Positions 54,026 to 62,946 of a stretch of DNA of 64,000 bases are shown here, one piece after another (within the stretch, counting starts at the first letter, position 1; each line of letters begins with the position of its first letter). Source of the stretch: Bacillota bacterium. Its GTDB lineage: Bacteria > Bacillota > Clostridia > Lachnospirales > Lachnospiraceae. A program made the position numbers and the translations under genes. The stretch is taken from the NCBI GenBank assembly GCA_023457255.1, contig JAEWMB010000024.1, forward strand, positions 62,001-126,000, in the 5' to 3' direction. The notes beneath the pieces were generated by a model. That model searched no databases, was not told the DNA's origin, and saw nothing but the letters and a program-made list of their open reading frames with translations.

Positions 54026-54092
54026 AAAAAAATAAGATATATCGCCTCTTCACTTATTTCATGTGACCATGAAAATTAAGGGGATACATCTT
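54026..54092 (-). terminator. Candidate attenuator in the carAB leader
   Basis: On the minus strand AAGATGTATCCCC pairs with GGCGATATATCTT (one wobble, one mismatch) and is followed by ATTTTTTT. The loop holds a perfect TTTCATG/CATGAAA hairpin. It lies within the predicted carA transcript, about 40 bases after the start site and 76 before the start codon. An overlapping upstream hairpin TTAAG...CTTAA (54091-54108) could influence it. No PyrR-binding consensus was found on this strand. Confidence 0.6.
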
Positions 54093-54138
54093 AAGTCCTG
54101 AGGCTTAAATTTTGCAAATAAATACTCAAATTGTTAAA

Positions 54139-54167
54139 ATGATACCATACCAGCTGCAAAAATACAA
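54139..54167 (-). promoter_or_regulatory. carAB promoter
   Basis: On the minus strand TTGTAT, a 17-base spacer ending TGG, then TATCAT: a -35 plus extended -10. It gives a leader of about 180 bases containing the candidate attenuator. Confidence 0.65.
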
Positions 54168-54315
54168 GCACTATTTATTCATATTTATGATAGAAAATGC
54201 ACTCCAAAACCATAGACCGATTGTGCAAATTTACTTATTCCTGCTAACGACAGCAGCTTAGGAAGCCGGTATCCATTCTGTTTAGACAGCAAGAACTTAG
54301 AATATCATGTACTTG

Positions 54316-54344
54316 CACCAATCAGGATTTTATCGCATACCATA
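54316..54344 (+). promoter_or_regulatory. Sigma-K-like promoter of sleC
   Basis: CACC, a 16-base spacer, then CATACCATA, which matches the sigma-K -10 CATANNNTA exactly and the short AC-type -35. It lies 30 bases before the sleC start. Mother-cell expression late in sporulation fits a cortex-lytic enzyme. Confidence 0.6.
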
Positions 54345-54374
54345 TCTTGAACCAGTATATTGAGGTAGTAAATC

Positions 54375-55769
54375 ATGATATACAATCCGCACTCTTCTCA
54401 TTACTCAGCCTTTCATCAAGGATTGGGCATAGAGAAAGATTTATATTTACCTACTAGGGAGAAACAAATATTTCGAACGAATATGATGCCGCGTATTGAT
54501 CACAGGGTATATCCTGCTCAAGTGGAGACACAGCCACTAGGCGGTCTTTCCGTCGATGTAATCTCTGCCAGAGATAACCGGCCTGTCAGCAACGCTACCG
54601 TTGATATTAACTTTACCGGTGATCCGTCTCCTCAGCCTTTAGAAGAAGTTACAACTGATGATACAGGAAGAACAGGCATGATAGAATTACCGGCACCCCC
54701 TTTGGATTACAGTTTAGAACCAAGTGCTCCTATGCCATATTCCGAATATACTTTGACAATAAGAGCTCCTGGATTTGAACCTGTCGTCATAACCGGAGCA
54801 CAGATTCTGCCGACTGTAAATGCCAGACAAAATATCACATTAGACCCTACGCCTTCAGAAGGAGTCATGGATACAGCAGAATCTTTTGTGATACCGCCAC
54901 ATACCTTATATGGAGATTATCCTCCCAAGATTCTGGAATCTGAAATAAAACCAATCGATGAATCTTCTGAAATTGTACTTCCAAATGTTGTTATACCAGA
55001 ATTCATTATCGTCCATGATGGGCCTCCTTCCGATAGTTCAGCAACAAATCATTGGGTTCGATATCGGGATTATATTAAAAATGTAGCCTCCAGCGAAATC
55101 TATGCTACTTGGCCGGAAGCTACGATTTATGCAAACGTATTAGCGATTCAATCCTTTACTTTAAACCGTGTATTCACGGAGTGGTATCGTAATAGAGGAT
55201 ATAATTTTACGATTACCTCTTCCACTGCCTACGATCATAAATTTATGCCGGGCAGAAACTTCTTTGATCCAATCAGCAGAGTAGTAGATACGATATTTAA
55301 TAACTTTTTATCCCGTCCAAATGTGAAACAACCAATACTAACACAATATTGTGATGGTAAACGTGTAACTTGCCCGGAGGTAATGTCTCAATGGGGTTCA
55401 AAATCCCTTGGAGATCAAGGATATACAGCAATTCAAATTCTTAGATACTATTATGGTGACAGTATTTATATTAATTCAACGTACGAAGTCTCCGGAGTTC
55501 CAGTCTCCTTCCCGGGTTACAACTTAACAATAGGTTCCTCCGGTTCCAGCGTTATGCAGCTGCAAGAACAGCTAAATGAAATTGCTGATGTATACTATCC
55601 AATTCCTAATATAGCCATAGACGGTGTCTTTGGTCCTGCCACAGCAGAGGCCGTAAGAGCATTCCAAAAACAGTTCGGTCTTCCTGAAACCGGTATCGTT
55701 GATCTTCCAACCTGGTATAGAATATCCGGTATTTATGTTGCAATCTCAAGAATTGCTGAATATCAATAA
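54375..55769 (+). CDS. sleC: Spore cortex-lytic enzyme, SleC type
   Basis: A 464-residue protein with the SleC domain order. The N-terminal region holds a transthyretin-like carboxypeptidase-regulatory fold (LSVDVISARDNRPVSNATV ... YTLTIRAPGFEPVVITG, about residues 55-155). A SpoIID-like catalytic domain follows (ASSEIYATWPEATIYANVLA, about 225-350), then a C-terminal peptidoglycan-binding domain (SVMQLQEQLNEIADVYYPIP ... VFGPATAEAVRAFQKQFGL, about 385-460). In Clostridium SleC is stored as a proenzyme in the spore and activated by Csp proteases to degrade cortex on germination. No csp gene lies in this window. GAGG lies 9 bases before the ATG. No classical signal peptide is seen. Confidence 0.82.
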   Translation: MIYNPHSSHYSAFHQGLGIEKDLYLPTREKQIFRTNMMPRIDHRVYPAQVETQPLGGLSVDVISARDNRPVSNATVDINFTGDPSPQPLEEVTTDDTGRTGMIELPAPPLDYSLEPSAPMPYSEYTLTIRAPGFEPVVITGAQILPTVNARQNITLDPTPSEGVMDTAESFVIPPHTLYGDYPPKILESEIKPIDESSEIVLPNVVIPEFIIVHDGPPSDSSATNHWVRYRDYIKNVASSEIYATWPEATIYANVLAIQSFTLNRVFTEWYRNRGYNFTITSSTAYDHKFMPGRNFFDPISRVVDTIFNNFLSRPNVKQPILTQYCDGKRVTCPEVMSQWGSKSLGDQGYTAIQILRYYYGDSIYINSTYEVSGVPVSFPGYNLTIGSSGSSVMQLQEQLNEIADVYYPIPNIAIDGVFGPATAEAVRAFQKQFGLPETGIVDLPTWYRISGIYVAISRIAEYQ

Positions 55770-55825
55770 ACTTATCATACCTACTTCTTCCATTTTAATA
55801 TACCAGTGACTCCATTTGATATAAG

Positions 55826-55886
55826 AAGGGCATTGCATGGATACCTGCCATAAAGGCGGCACCTTTCCCTGCAAAGCCCTTTTTAT
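55826..55886. terminator. Bidirectional terminator between sleC and the deacetylase gene
   Basis: AAGGGCATTGCATGG pairs with CCCTGCAAAGCCCTT (single mismatches), enclosing a second hairpin ACCTGCC...GGCGGC. TTTTTATATT follows on the plus strand and a weaker T-run on the minus strand. It occupies a convergent junction. Confidence 0.75.
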
Positions 55887-55902
55887 ATTATGTAACTTTC
55901 CA

Positions 55903-56874
55903 CTACCACCGGAACTGGCAAGGTTCTCTATGCTCTAACGTGTCAAATTCATATCCTTTGGATGCGATATAGTCAATGATACCTCCTAGTACTTTTGCTG
56001 TTAAAGGATTGGTTTGACCATCATGCAATAAAACTACCGGACATTGATATCGATTTAAATCCCTGCTGATATTTTTCTTTATAGAGTAAGCAGTTGGAGA
56101 TCCAACCGAATCCTCTCCGCTAACATTCCAATCATAATAGATAAACCCCCTTCGATCCATTTCCGCAACCAGTTCTTTTCTTATTCTCTTTAGATAATGA
56201 TTATAGCTTCCTCCAGGAAAACGATAAATATATGGACGAACTCCGGTTACCTCTTCAATTCGTTGAAATGCTTTATCATAGTCCTTTAAGAAAGAATCCA
56301 CCGACTTATATACCTTATCATAATCATGCACATAAGTATGTACACCAATAAGATGTCCTCGATTGATAACTTCTTTTAATATGCCGGCATTCTTATCTGT
56401 GATTTCTTCTCCGATAACAAAAAAGGTTGCTTTTATTTCCTTCTCATCCAAGACATCCAAGACCTTTAAGGTATTCGCACTTGGTCCATCGTCAAAAGTT
56501 AGAAAACAAACCTTCCTTCCATCAGACGGAGACTTATATTCCGCCTGCGAACTTGCATATAAATTCGAATAATGATGAACATAGTCCGGCTCTCTGCTCA
56601 AATCACCATCACTCACGTAACCACTATCTACGGTGATACTGGCAGTAATGTCATAATCCCAAATACTGCTGCCTTCCCTCCATACCATTCCTTGCTTGTT
56701 TAGCTGTACCTCATTTTCAAGTGTAACAAAAAGAGCTAATTCATCCAGTGATTCATACTCTAATTTACCAATAATACCTGCCGTAGCTTCCTCCTTTGAT
56801 TTATCATAGAATAACCTTCCGATAAGGGATAGGAAAATTAGGAACAATACTAACATAATAATCTTGTCTTTCAT
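55903..56874 (-). CDS. Membrane-anchored polysaccharide deacetylase (NodB domain)
   Basis: A 323-residue exported enzyme with one N-terminal helix (KIIMLVLFLIFLSLIGRLF) and no clear cleavage site. A linker region (about residues 30-120) precedes a NodB domain with CFLTFDDGPSANT (metal-binding aspartates), GVHTYVHDY (zinc-binding HxxxH), RFPGGSYN and VVLLHDG. It removes acetyl groups from N-acetylated sugars in peptidoglycan or a related polymer. GGAG lies 6 bases before the chosen ATG; an in-frame start 19 codons earlier has no site. Being next to sleC raises a sporulation role, but it is convergent, not co-transcribed. Confidence 0.88.
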   Translation of the reverse strand: MKDKIIMLVLFLIFLSLIGRLFYDKSKEEATAGIIGKLEYESLDELALFVTLENEVQLNKQGMVWREGSSIWDYDITASITVDSGYVSDGDLSREPDYVHHYSNLYASSQAEYKSPSDGRKVCFLTFDDGPSANTLKVLDVLDEKEIKATFFVIGEEITDKNAGILKEVINRGHLIGVHTYVHDYDKVYKSVDSFLKDYDKAFQRIEEVTGVRPYIYRFPGGSYNHYLKRIRKELVAEMDRRGFIYYDWNVSGEDSVGSPTAYSIKKNISRDLNRYQCPVVLLHDGQTNPLTAKVLGGIIDYIASKGYEFDTLEHREPCQFRW

Positions 56875-56936
56875 ATTAGGCTCCGAATCGTTTGTTACTT
56901 TATAATCTATGCTATATGCTTTGTATAACATTCCAT

Positions 56937-56973
56937 AAAAAAGACAGTTGATTAAATAATCAACTGCCGTCTT
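56937..56973 (-). terminator. Terminator of ilvE
   Basis: On the minus strand GACGGCAGTTGATT, loop ATTT, AATCAACTGTC and TTTTTTATGG. It starts 4 bases after the stop codon. Confidence 0.85.
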
Positions 56974-56976
56974 ATC

Positions 56977-58044
56977 CTAGACTTCTACGGTCCATCCAAG
57001 AGTATCTTCGATTTTTCCTAATTGAATGCCTGTTATCGTATCATATATTTTTTGACTAAACTCTCCGATTCCGCCGTCTCCCACCATTAATACATGGTCT
57101 TCAAAGCGAAGATGCCCTACCGGAGATATTACTGCAGCCGTTCCTGTACCAAATACTTCTTCTAAGGTACCGTCTTTGCTGGCTTCATAAAGTTCTTCCA
57201 CCGATATTTTTCTTTCCTCAACCGGAATGTCCCAGTGTTTACATAACGAAAGTACCGAATCTCTGGTTACACCTGGTAAAATACTGCCATTTAGCTCTGG
57301 AGTTAACACTTTACCATTAATCTTAAAGAAGATATTCATTGCACCAACTTCTTCAATATATTTTCTTTCCTTACCGTCTAACCATAATACCTGAGAGTAT
57401 CCTTCTTCATGAGCTTTTACCTGTGAAGCCATGGAAGCCACATAATTACCACCTGTTTTCGCTTCACCGATACCCCCTTTAACGGCTCTTACATACTCAT
57501 CTTCAATCCATATCTTCACAGGATTTAATCCTTCCGGATAATAAGCACCAACCGGAGATAAGATTATGGCAAACAGATATCGATGGGATGGGCGTACGCC
57601 AAGGAAGGGGTCTGTTGCAATTACAAAAGGCCGAATGTACAAAGAAGTGCCCGGTTTTGTAGGAATCCATCTTTCATCCACCTTAACCACAGCCTTTACA
57701 GCCTCAACAAAATCCTCTTCCGGCATCGTTGGAATACAAAGCCTCTTATTACTGTTATTTGCACGTTCTGCATTCTTATTTGGACGGAATAATAAAGTTC
57801 TTCCTTCCTCTGTCTTATAGGCCTTTAACCCTTCAAACATTTCTTGACCATAGTGAAACACCATAGAAGATGGTTCTAAGGAAAGTGGTCCGTATGGAAC
57901 AATTCTGGCATCATGCCAGCCCTTTCCTTCTTCATAATCCATAAGAAACATATGATCGGTAAAGATAGTTCCAAACTTTAGTGGATCGTCAGCTGCAGGA
58001 AGTTTCTTAGGTGCAGTTGTTTTTTCATATCTGATATCAAGCAT
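56977..58044 (-). CDS. ilvE: Branched-chain amino acid aminotransferase
   Basis: A 355-residue PLP enzyme (fold type IV) that moves amino groups between glutamate and branched-chain keto acids. Motifs are SSMVFHYGQEMFEGLKAYK, LYIRPFVIAT, the Schiff-base lysine in GEAKTGGNYVAS, and EEVGAMNIFF and LPGVTRDSVL around the cofactor. Length is typical of the type II BCAT group. GAAGGA lies 7 bases before the ATG. It is monocistronic. The 260-base leader region upstream was checked for a T-box and none is convincing. Confidence 0.95.
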   Translation of the reverse strand: MLDIRYEKTTAPKKLPAADDPLKFGTIFTDHMFLMDYEEGKGWHDARIVPYGPLSLEPSSMVFHYGQEMFEGLKAYKTEEGRTLLFRPNKNAERANNSNKRLCIPTMPEEDFVEAVKAVVKVDERWIPTKPGTSLYIRPFVIATDPFLGVRPSHRYLFAIILSPVGAYYPEGLNPVKIWIEDEYVRAVKGGIGEAKTGGNYVASMASQVKAHEEGYSQVLWLDGKERKYIEEVGAMNIFFKINGKVLTPELNGSILPGVTRDSVLSLCKHWDIPVEERKISVEELYEASKDGTLEEVFGTGTAAVISPVGHLRFEDHVLMVGDGGIGEFSQKIYDTITGIQLGKIEDTLGWTVEV

Positions 58045-58305
58045 CTGTTCATCCTTCTTTCTACATAATTTCCCTTACTTTGTACTGCGGCATACCATAT
58101 AGGCGGCAACCACTTAAGTAGCATGTATTAAACTCACATTTTCATCACATTACTTCTCGTACGGACAACCCGGTGCAAAGAAAGAATCTGAGGATTTTTG
58201 TATTTTGCCTAGGTCACGTTCGTATTATGTAATATATTAGTCTTTCATCCATTAATTTTCAAGTATTTTTTAAAAAACCCACCGATTTGCTTTAATTTCA
58301 ACTTT

Positions 58306-60105
58306 TTAATTCGGATAACAGAGCTCATTTTGAATTATATTTCCTATCAGATGGCATAACAGTTCCAAATTATTAATGTCAACCGCAGACATCTTTGATT
58401 TTTTTACCGTTCTTTCCAAAGAGATCAAACCAAGGATTCTATTGTCCTTCCTCACCATTGTCTGCATAACAAACGTTAATTTTTGCCTTGTAAATATCTG
58501 ATAAGCTTGCAATGATTTGCCGATATTCATGTTATCCAGTACGATAACACCATTTGCAGAAAAGTTTTTCTGATATCCTTGCTCCAGCAAATATTTTGCA
58601 TCTTTATCTTCAGAATAGGTTGTCCCCCAATGCATAGCTAACCGCAATTCTTTTCCGTAATAAACATTGATTTTTTCAAACTGGTATAGTTCACCTAACT
58701 TACTAAGCACCTCTGCTATTCCAGCTTTTTTCTTTTCAAATAACAATTGTATCATTTCAGAAAAAATATTTGTATTATTACATCCTGCATAAACGTTATC
58801 CATGGATAAAAGATTAGGATTTAAAAACTTGCAGCTAATCTCCCCGTGTTTTGCAGGATTATAAATAATATACCGGTTTTTTCCCTTTTCCTTTGCAAGA
58901 TATAAGCTATAGTCTGCCTTCTGAAAAAGTTCTTTATATGATATCCCATCGGTGGGATATTCTACACAGCCCATGGAACATGTAACATGAATATTATTTT
59001 GTGAACCAACATAGGCATAAGCAACATTTTCTCTTATCGCCTTTAATACATTTCTTAAGCTCTTTTCATCGTCCACATTTTCTAAGATGGCAAACAGTTC
59101 ATCTCCGCCTATTCTTCCGACTACTCCATGGTCACCAACCATCTTTTTTACAATATTCGCTACTTTTACAATAGCCTCATCACCGAACATATGACCATAA
59201 GTATCATTTATTGTTTTAAAATTATCAACATCTAAAATTAAAAATCGAAATTTATCCTTACCGGCATATTGAATCTTTTGTTCTGCAAGCTGAGTTATCG
59301 CTCTCTTATTTAATAGGCCCGTCAGAGCATCCCGATTCATCAAATCAGAAAAGAAATCTTCTTTTTCATCATTCGCTAATTTCTCGATTTCAATAAGTCC
59401 AACGATTCTAGCCAGCTTCATCCTTTCATGAACTGCACTGCCTCGAATAATCCAACGGACAACTTCTTTTCCCTTTGTTAAGATGCTATTGATAAGCTGA
59501 TAGTAAAAGTTTGATTTGCCCTCCATTAAATCTTCACACATACTGCCAAGGATAGCTTGTTCCTTCTCTCTCACATACCCATTGTCCAATATTTCTTTTT
59601 TCCACTCAATCAGGGGCTGCTGTGCTGCTATTACCTTTTGATTACCACTCATCCAATAATATGTAAAAATCGTTGTATTCACATCATAAGTAAAATAGAG
59701 ATTATGAGATAGGCTTAAAATAGTTCGATAATCCATAATCTCGTACTTTTGTTTCGTTATCACCTGCTGGAAAGCCTTGATGTTATAAAGCCGTATTTGA
59801 TATAAGGCACCGTCCATATAGGGAATGCCACGATTCTCCACGATATAGTATGTAATATAAAACTGTCCATCTTCTAATTGAATATGAAAAACTCCATTTT
59901 GTGTTTCGTTTTCCTGTAACCCCCGAACCATTTGGCAAAACGCTTCCTGATCTTCCTTTTGTATTAACAGGAGAAGTGAATAGGGATAGCACTTCCCTTC
60001 ATCAATAATTTGGTAAATACCTTCATCCCCTACTCTAATACGAAAATCACTATCAAAGGTAGCACATCCTACATATGCTCTTGTCAGTATTTTATTTTCA
60101 TCCAT
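58306..60105 (-). CDS. GGDEF diguanylate cyclase with N-terminal sensor and C-terminal GAF-like region
   Basis: A 599-residue cytoplasmic protein. Residues about 1-240 form a PAS-like sensory region without membrane helices. The GGDEF domain (about 255-420) has DALTGLLNKRA and RIGGDELFAI, so the signature is GGDEL at 333-337, a conservative change at the last position that need not abolish activity. A C-terminal region (about 440-599) resembles a GAF domain. No inhibitory RxxD site precedes the signature. AAGAGGTGA lies before the ATG. It is a single-gene unit with a good promoter. Confidence 0.82.
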   Translation of the reverse strand: MDENKILTRAYVGCATFDSDFRIRVGDEGIYQIIDEGKCYPYSLLLLIQKEDQEAFCQMVRGLQENETQNGVFHIQLEDGQFYITYYIVENRGIPYMDGALYQIRLYNIKAFQQVITKQKYEIMDYRTILSLSHNLYFTYDVNTTIFTYYWMSGNQKVIAAQQPLIEWKKEILDNGYVREKEQAILGSMCEDLMEGKSNFYYQLINSILTKGKEVVRWIIRGSAVHERMKLARIVGLIEIEKLANDEKEDFFSDLMNRDALTGLLNKRAITQLAEQKIQYAGKDKFRFLILDVDNFKTINDTYGHMFGDEAIVKVANIVKKMVGDHGVVGRIGGDELFAILENVDDEKSLRNVLKAIRENVAYAYVGSQNNIHVTCSMGCVEYPTDGISYKELFQKADYSLYLAKEKGKNRYIIYNPAKHGEISCKFLNPNLLSMDNVYAGCNNTNIFSEMIQLLFEKKKAGIAEVLSKLGELYQFEKINVYYGKELRLAMHWGTTYSEDKDAKYLLEQGYQKNFSANGVIVLDNMNIGKSLQAYQIFTRQKLTFVMQTMVRKDNRILGLISLERTVKKSKMSAVDINNLELLCHLIGNIIQNELCYPN

Positions 60106-60224
60106 TTACTCACCTCTTAGAGATATTGATATCAATAAGTTCGATTACAAAATCACCAAGCTAACTTCTTCAGTATCGAATCTGTAGGCAAAAGCACGGG
60201 GATTTTCATTCTATATACTTTCCT

Positions 60225-60252
60225 ATTATAGCATACTAAAATTAAAAATCAA
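60225..60252 (-). promoter_or_regulatory. Promoter of the diguanylate cyclase gene
   Basis: On the minus strand TTGATT, a 16-base spacer ending TGC, then TATAAT (extended -10). It lies about 120 bases upstream of the start codon. Confidence 0.65.
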
Positions 60253-60315
60253 ATTTTTCTATGACTTTTGACCTAGTGACTAACCAAAATTATTCAGCCA
60301 GCTACCTTGCGCTGC

Positions 60316-60357
60316 AAAAAAAGATACAACCTTTTCATGAATGATTGTATCTTTTTT
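60316..60357 (-). terminator. Terminator of nrdD
   Basis: On the minus strand AAAAAAGATACAATC, loop, GGTTGTATCTTTTTTT: a strong stem 38 bases after the stop, with T-runs usable in both directions. Confidence 0.85.
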
Positions 60358-60394
60358 ATCGATATCTCTTAACTTAATAAGATATGTTTTAGCA

Positions 60395-62818
60395 TTATGT
60401 TGTTAATGTTCCGTGTATTTCACAGGTACTTTCAGTATCTAAAAATTGCTTTATGTTCGATGCATTCACATACTTTGTCGCTATTCCTTCTTTTACCACC
60501 AATAGGGTAGGTGCCTGCATAATATGATACTGCTTGGCTAATTCTACATTCTCCTCAGCATCAATTACCTGATAATCCACACCATCCAAATATCCCTTCA
60601 CCAGCTTGCAATTTGGACACGTCCTTGTCGTAAACAAATAGCATCCATCCTTAGATAACTCTGCCTCATTATCATCCAGATTTAATGTGATTGCAGCTTC
60701 TTCGAAACCCTTCCTGGAATTACTAAGCATATGACCGTCATGCAATGCATTGGATAGGTTGTACTCCACCCTATTTTTGTATTCTTGCGATTTCCCTTCA
60801 TTCCAATTTTGTACCGGACGATAATATCCGGTAATTCTACTATAAACCTCTGCCGGCCCGCCGCACTCCGGACATACAAAGTTCTCTCCTTTAATATATC
60901 CATGATTTTTACAGATGGAGTAGGTTGGTGACATCGTATAATAAGGTAATTTATAGTTTTCTGAAATCGCTCGAACTAATTTAGCGGCAGCTTCCCAATC
61001 TGGTAATTTCTCCCCTAAGAAAGCATGAAATACGGTACCGGAAGTGTATAACGTTTGCAACTGATCCTGAACATCAAGTGCAGAGAAAACATCATCGGTA
61101 TAATCTACCGGAAGATGAGAACTATTTGTATAATAAGGTGTATCTCCTTCTTTTCCGGCTGTTAAGATATCCGGCCAACGTTTCCTATCATGCTTTGCAA
61201 GACGATAACTAGTGGATTCTGCCGGTGTTGCTTCCAGATTATATAGGTCTCCATACTCTACCTGATAATCACCCAGACGCTCCCTCATATGATTTAAAAC
61301 TTCCACTGTAAATTGTTTTGTTTTCTTATCTGTCATATCTTTACCAAGCCATCTTGCATTCAATCCGACTTCGTTCATACCGATCAAACCAATGGTAGAG
61401 AAATGATTGCCGAAGGTTCCAAGGTAACGTTTTGTGTATGGATATAACCCTTCTTCCAACAATTTCGTGATAACCTTTCTCTTTACCTTTAAGGATCTTG
61501 CTGAAATATCCATCATACGGTCAAGTCTTTGATAAAATTCTGCCGGATTTGCTGATACATATGCAATCCGCGGCATGTTAATCGTAACAACACCCACCGA
61601 ACCGGTACTTTCTCCGCTCCCAAAGAAGCCACCGGTTTTCTTACGCAACTCACGTAAATCAAGTCTTAGACGGCAGCACATGGAACGAACATCACTTGGT
61701 TCCATATCAGAGTTAATATAATTAGAGAAATAAGGAGTGCCATACTTTGCTGTCATTTCAAACAATAATCGATTATTTTCCGTATCTGACCAATCAAAAT
61801 CCCTCGTGATGGAATAAGTAGGAATTGGATATTGGAAACCCCGACCGTTTGCATCACCCTCAATCATAATTTCAATAAAGGCTTTGTTTACCAGATCCAT
61901 CTCTTTCTTACAATCTTTATATTGAAAGTCCATCTCTTTTCCACCGACGATACATCGCAGTTCCGCTAAGTCATTCGGCACTGTCCAGTCCAGCGTAATA
62001 TTGGAGAAGGGTGCTTGTGTTCCCCAACGGCTTGGAGTATTCACTCCATAAATGAAGCATTGAATGCATTGTTTTACTTCTTCATAGCTTAGGTTGTCTA
62101 CTTTCACAAATGGAGCCAGGTAAGTATCAAATGAGGAGAAAGCTTGGGCACCTGCCCATTCGTTCTGCATAATACCTAAGAAGTTTACCATCTGGTTACA
62201 TAATGTAGAAAGATGTTTCGCCGGAGATGAGGTGATTTTACCAGGAATACCGCCAAGGCCTTCTTTGATTAGTTGTTTTAACGACCAGCCTGCACAATAA
62301 CCTGTTAGCATGGATAAATCATGAATATGTATGTCAGCGTTACGATGCGCATTTGCAATTTCTTCATCATAAATCTCCGACAACCAGTAGTTTGCAGTTA
62401 TCGCTCCGGAATTATGTAGAATTAATCCTCCAACAGAATAGGTAACGGTAGAATTTTCTTTTACTCTCCAGTCCTCTTCCTTAACGTAGGTATCTACAAT
62501 TTCTTTATAATCTAAAATAGTAGATTTCATATTACGTATTTTCTCTCTATTCTTACGATAAAGAATATAGGCTTTTGCTACATCGGTATATCCGGATTGC
62601 TCAAGTACATGCTCCACACTGTCTTGAATATCTTCTACCGTAGCCGTACCGTCCTTCAACTTGGTTTGAAAATCTGATGTAACACGCAAGGACAACAAAT
62701 TAATGATATCCTCATTATAAAGTTTTTGCGTAGCATTGAATGCTTTCGCTATGGCATTACTGATTTTTGAAAGCGCAAATTCGGCTATTTCACCATCCCG
62801 TTTCACAACTTTAATCAT
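60395..62818 (-). CDS. nrdD: Anaerobic ribonucleoside-triphosphate reductase with thioredoxin-like C-terminal domain
   Basis: An 807-residue class III ribonucleotide reductase that makes dNTPs without oxygen using a glycyl radical. An ATP-cone (MIKVVKRDGEIAEFALSKISNAI) is followed by the barrel and the radical site RITGYYRP with Gly664. Zinc ligands are CKNHGYIKGENFVCPECGG. After the usual end a glutaredoxin/thioredoxin-like domain is fused (YLFTTRTCPNCKLVKGYLDG, Cys734/Cys737, to the C-terminus). This suggests an in-built disulfide reductant. The nrdG activase is not adjacent. GGGAG lies 8 bases before the chosen ATG; an ATG 11 codons upstream has no site. Paired NrdR boxes lie upstream. Confidence 0.93.
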   Translation of the reverse strand: MIKVVKRDGEIAEFALSKISNAIAKAFNATQKLYNEDIINLLSLRVTSDFQTKLKDGTATVEDIQDSVEHVLEQSGYTDVAKAYILYRKNREKIRNMKSTILDYKEIVDTYVKEEDWRVKENSTVTYSVGGLILHNSGAITANYWLSEIYDEEIANAHRNADIHIHDLSMLTGYCAGWSLKQLIKEGLGGIPGKITSSPAKHLSTLCNQMVNFLGIMQNEWAGAQAFSSFDTYLAPFVKVDNLSYEEVKQCIQCFIYGVNTPSRWGTQAPFSNITLDWTVPNDLAELRCIVGGKEMDFQYKDCKKEMDLVNKAFIEIMIEGDANGRGFQYPIPTYSITRDFDWSDTENNRLLFEMTAKYGTPYFSNYINSDMEPSDVRSMCCRLRLDLRELRKKTGGFFGSGESTGSVGVVTINMPRIAYVSANPAEFYQRLDRMMDISARSLKVKRKVITKLLEEGLYPYTKRYLGTFGNHFSTIGLIGMNEVGLNARWLGKDMTDKKTKQFTVEVLNHMRERLGDYQVEYGDLYNLEATPAESTSYRLAKHDRKRWPDILTAGKEGDTPYYTNSSHLPVDYTDDVFSALDVQDQLQTLYTSGTVFHAFLGEKLPDWEAAAKLVRAISENYKLPYYTMSPTYSICKNHGYIKGENFVCPECGGPAEVYSRITGYYRPVQNWNEGKSQEYKNRVEYNLSNALHDGHMLSNSRKGFEEAAITLNLDDNEAELSKDGCYLFTTRTCPNCKLVKGYLDGVDYQVIDAEENVELAKQYHIMQAPTLLVVKEGIATKYVNASNIKQFLDTESTCEIHGTLTT

Positions 62819-62892
62819 GTGTACTTCTCCCTTCTTACCTACATTGTTCAATAATAAATTCTATCAGAAAGCAATAGCAACGTCAAGGTAAA

Positions 62893-62939
62893 CTACTACA
62901 TATATTTTATGTCTTTAGTCCTACCACTACATATTGTGT
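62893..62939 (-). promoter_or_regulatory. Paired NrdR boxes upstream of nrdD
   Basis: On the minus strand two 16-mers, ACACAATATGTAGTGG (62924-62939) and AAAATATATGTAGTAG (62893-62908), are separated by exactly 15 bases, a canonical NrdR operator layout. Both contain ATATGTAGT. NrdR represses ribonucleotide reductase genes when dATP is high; the nrdR gene itself is not in the window. Confidence 0.7.
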
Positions 62940-62946
62940 TTATATC

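Noticed and set aside
54088..54110. A PyrR-box-like AGTCCTGAGGCTT near carA
   Set aside because: It reads this way only on the plus strand, whereas carA is transcribed from the minus strand. It also lacks the GAGAGG spacing of the real consensus.
58045..58260. Possible T-box leader upstream of ilvE (GTGGTTGCCGCC, GGTATGCCGC)
   Set aside because: Neither string matches the T-box core GGTGGTACCGCG well enough, and no specifier loop or terminator follows.
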